The position numbers and the translations under genes are program-made. This document shows, piece after piece, positions 23,101-35,249 of a DNA stretch of 45,709 bases. Location of the stretch: the NCBI GenBank assembly GCA_016748015.1, contig JAAOMT010000683.1:1-45709 (forward strand). The letters run 5' to 3'. Under the pieces are notes generated by a model, which made no database searches, had not been told where the DNA came from, and was given only the letters and a program-made list of their open reading frames with translations. Position 1 is the first letter of the stretch; every line of letters begins with the position of its first letter. Source of the DNA: Geosiphon pyriformis (lineage: Eukaryota; Glomeromycota; Glomeromycetes; Archaeosporales; Geosiphonaceae).

Positions 23101-24790
23101 ATATGACTTAGAAATTATTGAAATTCATACACTTTTCCAAAGAACAAAAATGTCTTCAAGAGTTAGACAAATATTTAACAAGATCAAGAAACAGTCTATT
23201 ACCATATCATTGCAATGTTTTTAAAATTTATTAGTTATGTTAAATAAACCAACAACTTTACCATCAGACAAATCACCAATTACTGAGATTAAATCTACTT
23301 TGTTAATAGTACTTATTATGTTAGAAAAAATATCCTTATTCATGTATATTAAAATTATATATTGATAAGCCCACAAATTAGGCAAGACTAAAAAAACTTT
23401 ACACTTTTTTGTCTAATTTTCTATAATTATATCAACCTTTTACTTCATTTTATCTGGCTTTAGAACCAATTTTTTTCCAATTACCAGATGATTTAAAATC
23501 ATTTTTCAAAATAACTATTCTAAGATATTATTAATTATGCTGCTCTTATTAGAACTAAAATTTTTTATTCTCTTATTAATTATATTTTTAATATCAGCTG
23601 TCTTTTTAGTCTTAAATTTTTAATACTTAGATCTTTGATATCTTTTTTTAAATTTTGACAAATACAAAAAGACTTTCTTATTTTTAGTTCTATATTTAAT
23701 TAGAAAAGACAAACCACTTAAAACATTAGTATTCAATATTAACCAAATTTGTTTAAGATAATCAAACTTAGCAACATTCTTAAAAGTAAAGGTTTTAGCC
23801 ACCCTCAAAACCAGAATTTTTAGATTATAGTACTTAGAAGACTGGTTGTTTCTAAAATTATTGAAATCTTTAAACCAATTTCTGAAAAATACTTTGTCTG
23901 CTGATTTAATAACAACCAACTTTACAAGATCTTATATTGCATCCAAATTGCTCTTTTTTTTTGTACTCTAAAATTCATAATATAATTAAGACATTTTAAT
24001 TAATAAATATTCTTTAAACCAAATCCATTTTAACAAATTAGCATTTTTAAAACCAAACTTTTATTGATTTTTATTGGCATGTTTTCAAATAGCATTCAAG
24101 TTTGCATCCAGAAAACTGCCTAAACTAAGTAAGACTACAATAGCTAAATAATTAGTATTAAAAAAATCAAAAACACTACTAATTTCTTGCTTAATTACTG
24201 TTGTTAAAAAATATTTATTAACTAAAATATAATTAATAGTCTTTTTAATATCTTTTGAATTACTCTATGTTAAGAGCTTAACTATCTTAACATCTAATAT
24301 AGAATTGCACAAATTTAAATCAAAACATTTTTTTAAGCTTACACATTATTTTGCTCCATTTTTATTGAAACCACTTTCTAAAACCACATAAAAACTTATG
24401 TTAATTGTTTTGGCAATACACAAATTTACCCTACCAGCTTAATCAAATCGTATTTTAGCAGAATTACTTGCATAAAAACTCAAAATAGTTACTAAAACTT
24501 TTTTGTTAAACAATAATCAAAATAAGAGAAGACAATTAGAGATTTTAGAAACTTTACACACATTCTAAACAAGCAATTGTCTATCACTATCACCACTTCC
24601 AAATCTAGATAACTAGTGTTTAAACCAAATACAAACACTTTCAAGCCTACAAATCTGTTCTTAATCTAAGATCTGATTTGTCTTTTTAATTTTGTCTCAG
24701 TAATAATAGAAATCATATTGCTTGATTCTTTATGTTATCTAATAATGTTTTTTTGTTTTGTTAAATTGTTTATGTTTTTAATATTGCACA
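20120..24790 (-). pseudogene. ORF2 of LINE C with mutated RT and RNase H catalytic residues
   Basis: The RT catalytic box that is FVDD in LINE B reads FMNN here (22507-22518), followed by TI-stop where B has II-stop. RNase H: the YTDGS motif reads YIDSF near 21420; the segment around 21320-21200 reads SLILLKLQVITLTLECV then VLYINSQ, so ELQA has Lys for Glu and SDSQ has Asn for Asp. The C-terminal zinc motif (20587-20814 region) reads CLFCSDIKLLNYVFIY, with His and the last Cys as Tyr. The linker 23919-23620 is readable (WFKDFNNFRNNQSSKYYNLK). Each change fits a transition. Non-functional. Confidence 0.75.
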
Positions 24791-24839
24791 TAGCAATTTT
24801 TCAAACAAAACTGGTCATTGAAATAAAAATGGTTCTGAA

Positions 24840-26650
24840 ATCAAACCAAATTTGTTTATCTTGGCCAAAAAATTTAAAACTGTGTTTAAAAAACACTTTA
24901 AACTGTCTTCTAACTTATAAACCACTAAAAACTTCAAAGATACCACTTTTGTTACAGTTCTATTACCAGTGGCCAAATCTAAACTCTCACTTATTACAGT
25001 ATTTATTTTTTAATTTCTTAATAAAAAAGTTATTAATGGCTGACTTTTAGGACTAGACTAAAGAACTATTGGTCTGAATTTGTTCAATTTTTTAGTCAAC
25101 TTACTAACTTGTTTCATAAAGCTAGCAAGACTATATTTAAGAGCAGCAAATCTAATATTTAATTTATCAAACACAAGTGAGGTAGGCTTTACTTTCAGAA
25201 AAAAGTCAAATTTTATAGAACTATTTTGCATAAAGAAAGAGGAGAAGAATGTTTTATTAACTATTTTAATTTAAGAGATGTTGCCAAAAAAAACAAATCA
25301 AGTAATAAGCACCAAATATTTGGCATAGATGTTTGCCAGTCTGCTTTTATTTGTTTCTAATAAGCTTTTACAATTTGAATTACCAGAAAATATTTTTCTA
25401 TTCACAGTACAGTCCAATAATATATAATTTAATTTTCATACTTGGTATACTTAGCCAAACTCAGATATGATTAACACAAATTAGTGTCTTTTAGCATTAG
25501 TGTAGTTTTTATAATGGTCTTCAATGATTCAACAAAATCAAAACAGATTATTGTATACTTAGTTTAAATATATGTAACTAGATAATAATTCATAACACAT
25601 GTTTTTTCATTCACAGAGCCAATAAAATTCCAAATATTGTAAGTATTTGTTCTTACTGATAATGTATAAAGCAGTGCCTTATTTTTGTTTTTTGTATTTC
25701 ATAATTTTTTGTTTGTATTAGCTCTGACCACACATACTACATTTTTTCTAATTAAAACAAATTGCATTGCTGTGATTAGATTGGCTTAATTTGAATGACC
25801 AAATTTAATTACAGTTTTTTGTCATAGCTTTACCAGTTGTATTTTGATTAATTTGATCTCACCAAATTCGAATAGTGCAGCATATACAGCATCAACCAAT
25901 ATTCCAATTGGAATTTTTTTTATTATCACAATCTAATCAAAATACACAGTTGATTTTTTGAGATTGGTGTTTACAGTAATATTCTTAGTTTTTACCAAAA
26001 TAATTATTTGTATCAAGCTTAATTCAGAAGTAAACATAGTTTTAATGATCTCAGCAAATTTTGAGAAGATAAAAATCTCCCCAAAACTATTAATTTTTGA
26101 GAATAATTCCCTTATTATTATAAGTTTTTCTTAAAAAGACTTTCTAACAATATTATCTAAACTAATATCTAAAGTAAAAAAACTTCCTAACAGAAACAAT
26201 AACCAAATTTTTCAAAAAAAAAAAAGATTTGGTGAAACATTCAACAAGATATTATTATTATTATTACTTAAGAAGTTTATTTTTTCTAGAAGTGTACTCA
26301 AAGATTTCTTGGTTTTAACTTATAGACTTTTTGACATTTAGTTAGAATTCTCTCTATTAAAAATGTGTTCTTTACTATAATTAATACTGGTTTCTTCTAC
26401 CAGACATTTCTTTTTCATATTAATACTATTAGATATAATAATATTATTAGTCTCAAAACTTCAAGAATAATCAGTTAAAGTCTTAATAAAAACTATCTTA
26501 TTATCAATACTGTTTTTTAAAACACCATTCTTTTTTTTTTTTAAAAAAAAACTTGTTTGTTATCATTGCCAAAACCAAAATTTCTAATAAAATTCTTTAT
26601 AACAGCCACACTAAGACCAATAATAGTCTTGTAATCAAGCAAAAAAAGTT
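24840..26650 (-). pseudogene. ORF1 of LINE C (RRM-like RNA-binding protein)
   Basis: The - strand of 26100-25770 parallels the RRM-like domain of LINE B ORF1 and of LINE E (28480-28840). A block complementary to 'caaccaatattccaattgg' (about 25895) encodes the strand equivalent to VLKEIPV. The N-terminal segment at 26640-26340 corresponds to MKNTIKVSGFESGFK onward in B. Many stops and frame changes. It shares its 5' leader type with B and E. Confidence 0.6.
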
Positions 26651-26734
26651 TAGATTTATTATATTAAATGATCAAAAACTTCTTTATAAAATTAATATTT
26701 TTGGTTGATATTTGAATGTAAGAAAAAAAAAATT

Positions 26735-27865
26735 TTTTATTTAAAAAAATTTTAAAATAAAAAAATTATTACTTTAAAAAAATTTATTATTTTTATAAAT
26801 TTTAAAATTTTTGATTAATAAAACTTCAAACAAAATTTTTTACCAATTTTTATTAAAGCAATAAACTTTGTATTTATTAAAATTTTAAAAAGTCTTGATA
26901 TTATTTTTAATAGATTTTTTATAATTTTTAATAATTTATTATAATTAATTTAACTTATTACTTTACAAAAACAAATATTATTTATATAATTCAAAAATCT
27001 ATATTGTAATTTTTAAAAAAAAAACATTATTATTAATATAATATTTAAGTATTTATTTTTCTATAATAATATTTAATTTTATTAGACTTTAAAATAATAA
27101 TATTTTTAAATTTTTAGCTATTTTGGTTTTATGTATTTTAAAAATACAATAAAATCTCTTAATATATATAAATATAATTATAAATTCACAAAACAATATT
27201 TAATATTTAATAAAACCTGAAACTTTTTGGTTTTAAAAAAATTTAAAAAATATTAAATATATAATAATTTGTATTTTCTATTAAAATTATTTTAAATAAC
27301 AGTTTTTAAAATTTTCAATGTTAATTTTTTTAATTTAAACAACTTAAAAATATTATATTAACTATATTATTAAATTTATAAAACATTATTTTTGCAAATA
27401 TTTTATTGACAAAAAAAATAACAAAATTTTTTACATAATATCTAAATTTATTATTTTAACTTTTTTAAATACTATAAAAGAATCTAATATATAACCTAAA
27501 AGTAAACTCTTAAAATATGGTTAAATTTTTTTATTAGTATTTTTAATTTTGTATTTTTATTAATTTTTATTGATTTATTTTTAAACTATATTGATTTAAA
27601 AATCCAAAAAACTATTTAAATTAAGTTTAATTAAAATTAATATTAAAAAATTTTTTATATTAACAATTTTATAATTAGTTAAAAACCAAACAAACTTTAT
27701 TAATTAAAATAAAATCTAAAGTTTTTTTAATATTTTTAAAATTATAAAAATTTTAATTCAAATACTTTTTAAAATTAATATTGTATTTAATATTAGTTAA
27801 GACTTTATTTTTTAAAAAATTTAATATTATTTTTAATTTTATTAATAATTAAAACTAAAACAAAA
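26735..27865. other. A+T-rich spacer between head-to-head LINEs, nothing recognised
   Basis: About 1.1 kb of A/T runs with no readable protein on either strand. Its left side is the 5' end of LINE C (- strand) and its right side the 5' end of LINE E (+ strand). Confidence 0.5.
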
Positions 27866-27946
27866 ATAAACAAAAAAACTTTTTTCTCTTCTTTACTCCA
27901 AATTTTCAAAAGAGTCAAAAAGTTTTTTATTATTCAGTATAATAAA

Positions 27947-29790
27947 TTCAAATCATTTTTGCTTAATTATAAAGCCACTGTTGGTCTTAGTATTATTGTC
28001 ATAAAAAAGACTATTAAAAATTCTGGTTCAACTAATGGTTTCAAATCTGTACAGTCAAAAAAAAAAAATAGTATTTTAGAAGATAATATCAAGATTAAAA
28101 ATGTTTTTGCTAAAGGATTAAGTGGTCATTCTTGAGATTTAGAAGCTAATAATATTATTGAATCTAATAGTATTAACATAGAAAAAAAATGTTTGATTAA
28201 AGAAACCAGTTTTAATTATGGTAATATGGCTATTTTTAATAGCAAAGATGTTGACTAAATGCCAAAAAGCTTGTATATTAAAACCAAAAGGATGTTAGGA
28301 AAACCATTAAGCAAAATAAATTTTTTGAATGATAGTAATAATAATAATATTCTGTTAAATATTCTGTTAATTTTCCCTTTTTTCTTGAAAAATTTAGTTA
28401 TTGTTCTTGTTAAGAAGTCTTTTATTTTAGATATTAATTTAGATAAAATGACTAAGAAGTTTTTTCAAAAAAAGCTTGCAGTAGTTAAAAAGTTATTTTC
28501 AAAAGTCAATAGTTTTGGAAGAACATTTACTCCCTTAAAATTTGCTAACATCATTAGAGCAATGTTTACTTCTAAATTGAATTTAATGCAAGCTACTAAA
28601 AAGACTAAGAATACAAAAATCTTAGTTAATACTAATTTCAAAAAATCTACTGGATATTCAAATCAAGCTGTGGTGGTAAAAGAAATACTAATTGAGATAT
28701 TAGTTGAGACTGTGCATATTGTGCTATCTAAGTTTGGATTAATTAAGTTAATTAAAATACAATTGGTAGAATTTTGGCAAAAAACTGTGATAGAATTTGA
28801 CCAATTAAATCAGACTAATTTGGTTATAGTAAAATAGTCTATTTTAATTGAAAAAAACACTGTGCATATTATTAAAACTGATTTAGACAAAGTAATATAG
28901 GATATGAGAGATTGTTATAAAGCATTTTTTTATATATTGCTAATGGAAACAAATACTTATAATATCTAGGACTTTATTGGTTCTGTAAGTAAAAAAAAAC
29001 ATGTATTATTAATTAACATTTAATTATGTATGCTCAGACCAAATGTGCAGTTGTTTGTTTTGACTTAGTTAAGTTATTAGATGCCATTATGAAAACCACA
29101 CTGGTTTTAAAAAATGCTAATTTGTATTAGTCTTATCTAGATTTAGCAAAGTATACTAAGTATAAAAAATTGAGTTACATGTCATTGAATTGCTCTGTAA
29201 ATGGGAACATTTCTCCTGGTGGTTTATTTTATAAAGTATTAACAAAGAAAAATAAAAGCAGATTGGTCTTTATCTATACTAAACATTTAGTACTGATTAT
29301 CTGCTCTGTTTTTTTTGGTGATGTTTCCTGGACCAAGATTGTTAGTAGATTCTCTTTTTTTCCTCTCTTTGCATAAAATAATATGGTTGATTCTGGATTC
29401 TCTTCAGAGAAAAAGCCATTTTTACCAGTGTCTATAAAATTAGACAGTAGGTTTACCACTCTTGAACACAGTCTCAACAGCTTTGTAAAGCAAGTAAGTA
29501 AACTGGCTAAGAGATTAGATGTATTTGAGCCAATAGTTTCTTAGTCTAGCCTTGAATGTTAGCCATTAGTAACTCTTTTATCACAAAATTAAGAAGCAAA
29601 TATAGTAATAAGTAAAATTTTGAGTGTAATCATTAGTGGTAAGACTGTTGTGAAAGTGGTGGTTTTTAATTAAATGTTTATTTTAAAATTAGAAAAAAAT
29701 ATGGACATTTTGTCAGCTATTATTATAAGCTTAATGACCAAAATGAACAATTTTAGCTTAGGTACAAAAGATTTTTTTCCTCAATAACAG
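27947..29790 (+). pseudogene. ORF1 of LINE E (RRM-like RNA-binding protein)
   Basis: A single frame runs from QYNKFKSFL (about 27950) to 28837 with few stops: a TGA where B has Trp (HSWGSE in B, HS-stop-DLE here) and a TAA at 28256-28258. The piece 28259-28837 holds KSFILDINLDKM, KKLFSKVNSFGR and an RRM-like unit (QAVVVKEILIEI as RNP2-like, FWQKTVIEFDQ as RNP1-like). 29170-29376 corresponds to the stretch after the zinc knuckle (DVSWTKIVSR equals KTWADVVGK in B). 29460-29530 equals the coiled-coil-like part (FVKQVSKLAKRLDVF). Confidence 0.7.
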
Positions 29791-29814
29791 ATTTAGTATA
29801 GAAATTTGTTATGT

Positions 29815-32800
29815 GCAATGTTTAAGATATCAATATCTCTGCAAAACAAAAAGACATTATTTATTAACATAAAAAATTAAGTAATATGGTTTCTTTAATT
29901 ATTAAGACAAAATTAAGGTCTAATATTAAGACATAAATTATAAATAAGTTTGATAAAATTCGGATTTTCACTTCTGGATTGGATGTGGGTTTTTTTGGCA
30001 CTAAAATTGTCATAATTATGAATAATTTTTTGGCTTGATATGTTTCTAAGATGGATAAGATTTCAGATTGGTTGATTTCTGTGTGTTTTTTGTTTAGAAA
30101 CAAGCCTTTAGTTACAATCTTGGAGTTGTATACTGGTGTATTTATTGGTGTACATATTGGCCAAGCTTTAAATATTAATTCTATAATTTTTAAAGCAGTT
30201 AATTTTAGCTCCTTCACAATTTTGGGTGATAACTTTAATGAGAATGAATTTAAAAGAAGTGTGAGTTTTAAGTTCTGTTTGGATTTAGGTCTGGTTAATA
30301 CTTTTAATGAACATTTATTGGCCAAAACTTCTACTTAGAGCAATTTTAGAGGTGTTAAGAAAGTGTTGGATTTTATTTTTGTAAGTAAAAATCTGGCATT
30401 TGTAATTACATGCCATAAAATTGATTGTGTATTAAAGTTTTTTAATACAGATTATAAGATAGTTTCAATCATAATTAGTTTGAGTGAACTTTTAGATGTT
30501 TATTTTAACAGTGCTTATAAATAGACCAATCAAAACTAGTAAAAGTTCAAGTTAGAAAATGCAGATAAAATCTAATGGTTATATTTTAAAGAACATTTTT
30601 TTGTTAAGTTGTTAATAAAGTCAAATATATTTGAAGATGTAAATAACAATAATAATTTGAATACAATATAGATGGTACTAAAACATGTTATGATACAAAC
30701 AGCTGATATGATGTTTTCTAAACATTAGTATAGTAAATATAATTGTTTAAAAAACAAACAATCTTCAAAATTCTTTAAATTAGAGCTGCTTGTTGCAAAA
30801 ATTATGAAAGTTTGGAGTTTTGAAGATCTTTTGGAGTTTGATTATTTTGTTAAGATTTAATTGGCTATTAATAAAGTTGAGATATTTAAGATTGCTGACA
30901 TGATTCTAAATAATATAAGTTTGATGAATCTGGTCAAACATTTGTCAATGTTGAGAAAAAAGTATCAGAAATCTAAGTATTATAAGTTCAAAGCATCTGA
31001 AAATACAGCTATTAGGAAAACAATTAATTATTGTATAGAAAATTTTTGTTCTGGCAAGAGGTAGATAATAAAAAGCATTTTAGAATGTCTATTTTGCAAA
31101 ATTGTTTTGAATTATTTGATAGTAGAAAATAAGTTGGTGGTTAAGTCTAATGAAATGAAACTTAAAGTAAATAAAATCATAAAAGAATAGACAAAAAAGT
31201 GGTCAGTGCTGCCAAAGATGTCTAATCTTTGGTCTTGTTAATATATGTCTTTGGATTATGTTAATGATGATGTTTTTTCTAATGTGATAAAAGAGATTAA
31301 TATAAAAAAGTTGTTTTTGGTTGTTAATAATTTGCCAAATAATAAAGCTACTAAGTCGTCAAAGATATCTAATGAACTTTAAAAATATTGTGATAGAAAG
31401 ATATTAATTTGTTTTTTGAAACTATTAAATTTATATTTAACTTTGGATACAGTTCTAATTTTTTGAAAGAGAATATGAGTTTCAATGATCCCAAAATCTT
31501 ATAAATAGAATAATATTTTAATAAATATTAAGTCTATTATACTAATTAAGACAGCCTGAAAAATCTTGTTTAAGATCTTTTCTGATTAGATATTATCAGT
31601 ATACAGCAAATTTGATGTTCTTTGTGATAATAATTTTTTGGTGTTAAGCAGTACTTTAACTCAGTTTCCTATTTTTGCTATTGGGTTAATGGTCAAAAAT
31701 ATTCTGAAAAAGAACAAGGAGCTTTGGTTGATATTGCAAAACATGCACAAAGCTTATGATTCAATAGACTAATATCATTTAAAAACTAGTTTATATTGTA
31801 TTAAAATGTGCAGTCAGTTTATCAGGTTTTTTGGCAATATTCATAAAAATTAAATCAACAGAATAATAACAGATTTTGGATTCTCAAATGGTTATAGAGT
31901 ACATAATAGTTTAAATCAAAATAAAGTTTTTTCTTTGCTCTTTTGGAAGATTTTCTATGTCCATTTTTGTGTAAAGTAAAAAGACATGAACACTTGTATA
32001 GATACTGTATTAATATTAAGTTTGTGACAAAAACTAACAGAGTTGAGACTGTTGAAAAAAAAACTTTTTTTTTGATATCAATAATATTTCAATTAATAAT
32101 AATAAGACAATAGCTATTTTTATCAATTAAAATATCAAGACTGTTTTATTGTTGATTAATAATTTGCCAATTTTAATTGCCAAAAAGAGTAAGTTATACA
32201 AATACTTGAATATTTTTTTGTCTATTAAAGATTTTTTTAAGTCTAATTTGGTTCAGACTTATATAGATATCAGGTTTTTTTTTAATGTGGTGCTAAAAAG
32301 ACTATTATGAATAAATAATTTTCTTATTTGATTTTAGCTGTCTTATGGTTTATAGTTAATTATTAGATGCAATTTAGTTTTGTTTTATTAAATGTATATT
32401 GCAAGTGAGATGTAATAATCAGAAAAGATTTTAAGACCAAAGCTAGTTTATCATATGATTTTTCTAGTAAAATTTTGCATCATTTATTTTTGTATCATTT
32501 AAAACTCTTTAAACAAGTGCAATCTAAAAAGAAATTGGCTTTATTGGTTTTTTTTTTCAATGTCTATAGTATTTTTAGGTGTCTATTTAAGCATAAGTTT
32601 TTGAATCTACAAGTTCTGGAATGGTCTTTTTTGAATCTTTTACAGTTTTTTGTCAAGTTGCATATCAGTTTAGTAAATAACTTTTTGGCCAGAGTGAGGA
32701 AAATTTTTTTGGAAAATGAGTTGTCTTTAGTAAATAACTTGCCTAATGCTTTTTGTGAATTTAGTAGATTTTTAATGTTTAATATCTTAAGACAACTCTT

Positions 32801-34354
32801 GTTTTATAATTCTGTTTATTTTTTAAAGCAGTTTGGCATTGTATTTGATAACAGACTTTTGAACAAGAAAGAGAATTTGATAGATTAGAAAACATTTCAA
32901 TAATAGAAAAGACTAGATCTAAAGGACCTTGTATCTTACTGGTTTATGTTGGTATCTGAATTTATAAACAAAAATGATTTTTTGAAAATCAAGTCTGCTG
33001 TTGTTCTTAAATTGTCTGTGTTAAATGTCTTGGAATCTGAGAAGTTTTCTGATGTTTGTAGTAGTTTATTAGAGGTTTGGTTTGGTTGTATTAAGATCTA
33101 CACAGATAAGTCTTTAAAAAATGTTGGTTCTGTTGAAATGATAAGTAAAGTGACTGCTTATTTTCCAGTTACTAATGTGGGTATTAAAGTTAAAGTATAT
33201 GGGTTTTTGTCTTTTACTTTGGCTGAGTTACAAGCTGTTGCTTTGGCTTTAGAGTGTGTTTTATCTTCATGTACTGTAATTCTGTATTTGGACAGCCAAT
33301 TAGCAATTAATGCTTGTATATCTGAGACTTTGTTTACAGTGTCTGACTTTCACAGTCAGTATTGAATCAAGAAATTGTATATAGCCAATCTTATTAGAGA
33401 TAAAAATATTTTGGCTAAGTGAGTAAAAATTAAAAAATATTTTGAAGTTTTAAGCAATATTAGAACTGATGTATTGGCTGGTGAAATTACTTCTTCTTTT
33501 TTTTCTTTGCTGGTTGAGATTTGGGAATGGTTTTTAATTGCTGAAAATACTGTTATGTCTGATAATACTTATTATTTTGTTCATAATTTGTACCAGTCAA
33601 TTTGTCATGTTTATAAAAAGCTGGTTCTGATTATAATATGGTTTTAAATATTATGATTAGAAAAATAGATTAGGCTATTACTATAAAGATTTGACAACCT
33701 GATTCGCATATACTTTCTAAATTTATTAGTATAAAATTGGCTAATTTGTGCACTTATATAATAAAAGCAGTACATAGACAACTATTGATAGCAGTTAGAA
33801 AGAGATTGTATAACAAGAATTATCTTGGAGTGCTGTGCTTGCTATGTAATAAAGTGGAGTTGTCTAATCATGTTTTTACTTGCTTTGATAATATTAGTTT
33901 TTGTAAAAACATTTTGGCTGAAGCTGTTGAAAAATGAGTGTTATTGACAGATTTTTTTTGCTTATCTATTTTTGCTGTTTTACATTTGTTTTTGCTGTGT
34001 TCTTTAAATGTGAATCTGTACACTATAACTTGCAAAAATTTTGTGTTAAGAAATTGATATGCTGAAGCTGTTTTGATCTTTAAAGGAAAAAGGAAGACTG
34101 CTTTGGTTTTTGTCAAATATGTTAAGTTTATGGTAGAATTGCATTGTATTAAGATAGATATAAAGAAGACTGATTTAGTCAGAGATGATGGTTTGGTTTT
34201 AGACTTGATTTACTGTATAATATCTATATTGTTAGATGGGATGGTTTGTATATTTAATGTTATAGAATCTTTTATTGTTAGTTTTGGTAGACACAAAATA
34301 TGTTATTTTTTTTCTGGTTTAGATAGTAATATGTTTATTAGTATAAATACATAA
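29815..34354 (+). pseudogene. ORF2 of LINE E, lacking the RT catalytic core
   Basis: Endonuclease: about 29940-30530, with IFTSGLDVGFFG and ILGDNFNENE, where the expected GGDFNE carries Gly-to-Asp and Asp-to-Asn. RT: 31250-31990, with DNFLVLSSTLTQFPIFAIG and LILQNMHKAYDSI. Then 'ETVEKKTFFFDINNISINN' (about 32047-32100) jumps from a position about 45 codons before the post-FVDD region of B straight into it, so the FVDD box is deleted. RNase H: 32946-33500, with YTDKS, ELQA, LDSQ and IRTDVLA. Zinc motif CLLCNKVELSNHVFTC, complete, at about 33838-33885. C-terminus 34073-34354 ends at TAA. Confidence 0.75.
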
Positions 34355-34520
34355 TGTTGTCTTGACTGGTCTGAATAATTGGTTACATATAGTAAGTGTA
34401 TAAGCTATATTTAGTTTGATTCACTTAGTTTAGTTGTATGTGCTAAATAGCAATTAAGCTTCATTTGTTAAACTTCATAATAAAAAAAATAAAATAAAAT
34501 AAAAAATAATTAAAAAAAAT
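34355..34520 (+). other. 3' UTR and A-rich tail of LINE E
   Basis: The reverse complement resembles the 3' ends of LINEs F and B and of G1 (blocks around 'tagtttgattcacttagttt' and 'gcaattaagcttcat'). It ends in an aaataaaataaaataaaa-type tail at about 34481-34520, consistent with priming at an A-rich tail. Confidence 0.65.
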
Positions 34521-34865
34521 CACAAAATTCGAATTTACAAAAAAAACAAAGATCTAATCAAAAAGATTAAAATTAAAATTATTTTTATTTAAAATTTTGT
34601 TTATTATTTAAATTTAAAATTTATTATTAAATATTACAAAATAATTGATAAAACCCAATTTTCTGATATAAATATAAGTAAAATTCAATTTAATATTATT
34701 TAATAAATATTTTTTAAATTAAAAAAAAACTATTTTAGCAAAATTATACATTAAAACTATATAATTAAGATAATTATAAATAATATACTTGAAAAATTTA
34801 AGCTTAATTTATACTAAAACTATATGTAAATTTTTTAAAATTAATATTTAATTTGTAATTTTTAT
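34521..34865. other. A+T-rich spacer, nothing recognised
   Basis: A/T runs with no readable protein; lies between the tail of LINE E and the tail of the G-type fragment. Confidence 0.45.
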
Positions 34866-35185
34866 TATAGTATTTTATTAAGATTTAGTAAATATAGTCT
34901 AACTACTATTTAAAAATTAAGAACAAACTAAATACTCTAAGACTAAATATAATTTATGTACTTTTTACATGTAATCAGCTACTTAAACCAGTTCAAACTA
35001 TGTTATATTAATATAACAAAAAAAACTTATCCAAAACTGATATTTTTTAAATTACATCAAACAATTTAACACTATTAAAAATTAATTTAACTAATTATTT
35101 AACTGTCTTTAAGGAATTAGTTTTAAAATAATTAGGTTTATATATCTAAAAAACATTAAATTAGAAAATTTATGGTACAAATTAT
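34866..35185 (-). mobile_element. 5'-truncated 3' fragment of a G-type unit
   Basis: Aligns with G1 from its 3' UTR (34870-35010 with 17690-17830) into the last part of its ORF1 (35010-35180 with 17830-17960), then similarity ends. The common 3' end with a shorter 5' end is the hallmark of target-primed reverse transcription. The ORF1 part is too short and decayed to encode anything. Confidence 0.6.
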
Positions 35186-35249
35186 TTATAGTCATCAAAA
35201 AATTTATATAATTTTAAATTATATCTAGTCTTTTAATTTTAATAATATT

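Larger units (their letters stand above)
20010..26730 (-). mobile_element. LINE 'C': full-length but strongly decayed non-LTR retrotransposon
   Basis: Aligns with LINE B end to end on the - strand at about 6.7 kb: 3' UTR (20010-20120), ORF2 (about 20120-24790), ORF1 (about 24840-26650), leader (to about 26730). Long frames survive only in fragments, for example 20587-20814 and 23620-23919. Changes relative to B are mostly C-to-T or G-to-A. The catalytic centres of reverse transcriptase and RNase H carry Asp-to-Asn and Glu-to-Lys changes. Confidence 0.75.
27866..34520 (+). mobile_element. LINE 'E': full-length decayed non-LTR retrotransposon on the + strand
   Basis: About 6.6 kb in the order leader (27866-27945), ORF1 (about 27947-29790), ORF2 (about 29815-34354), 3' UTR (34355-34480) and an A-rich tail (34481-34520). 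It matches LINE B throughout. It is intermediate in decay: several frames of 60-190 codons survive. A deletion removes the RT catalytic core near 32040-32065. Orientation is opposite to the other LINEs in the window. Confidence 0.8.

Noticed and set aside
24718-25274. + strand open frames of 110 and 64 codons
   Set aside because: Antisense to the ORF1/ORF2 junction of LINE C; no motif.
29864-30325. - strand open frame of 153 codons
   Set aside because: Antisense to the endonuclease region of LINE E, whose + strand motifs match LINE B.
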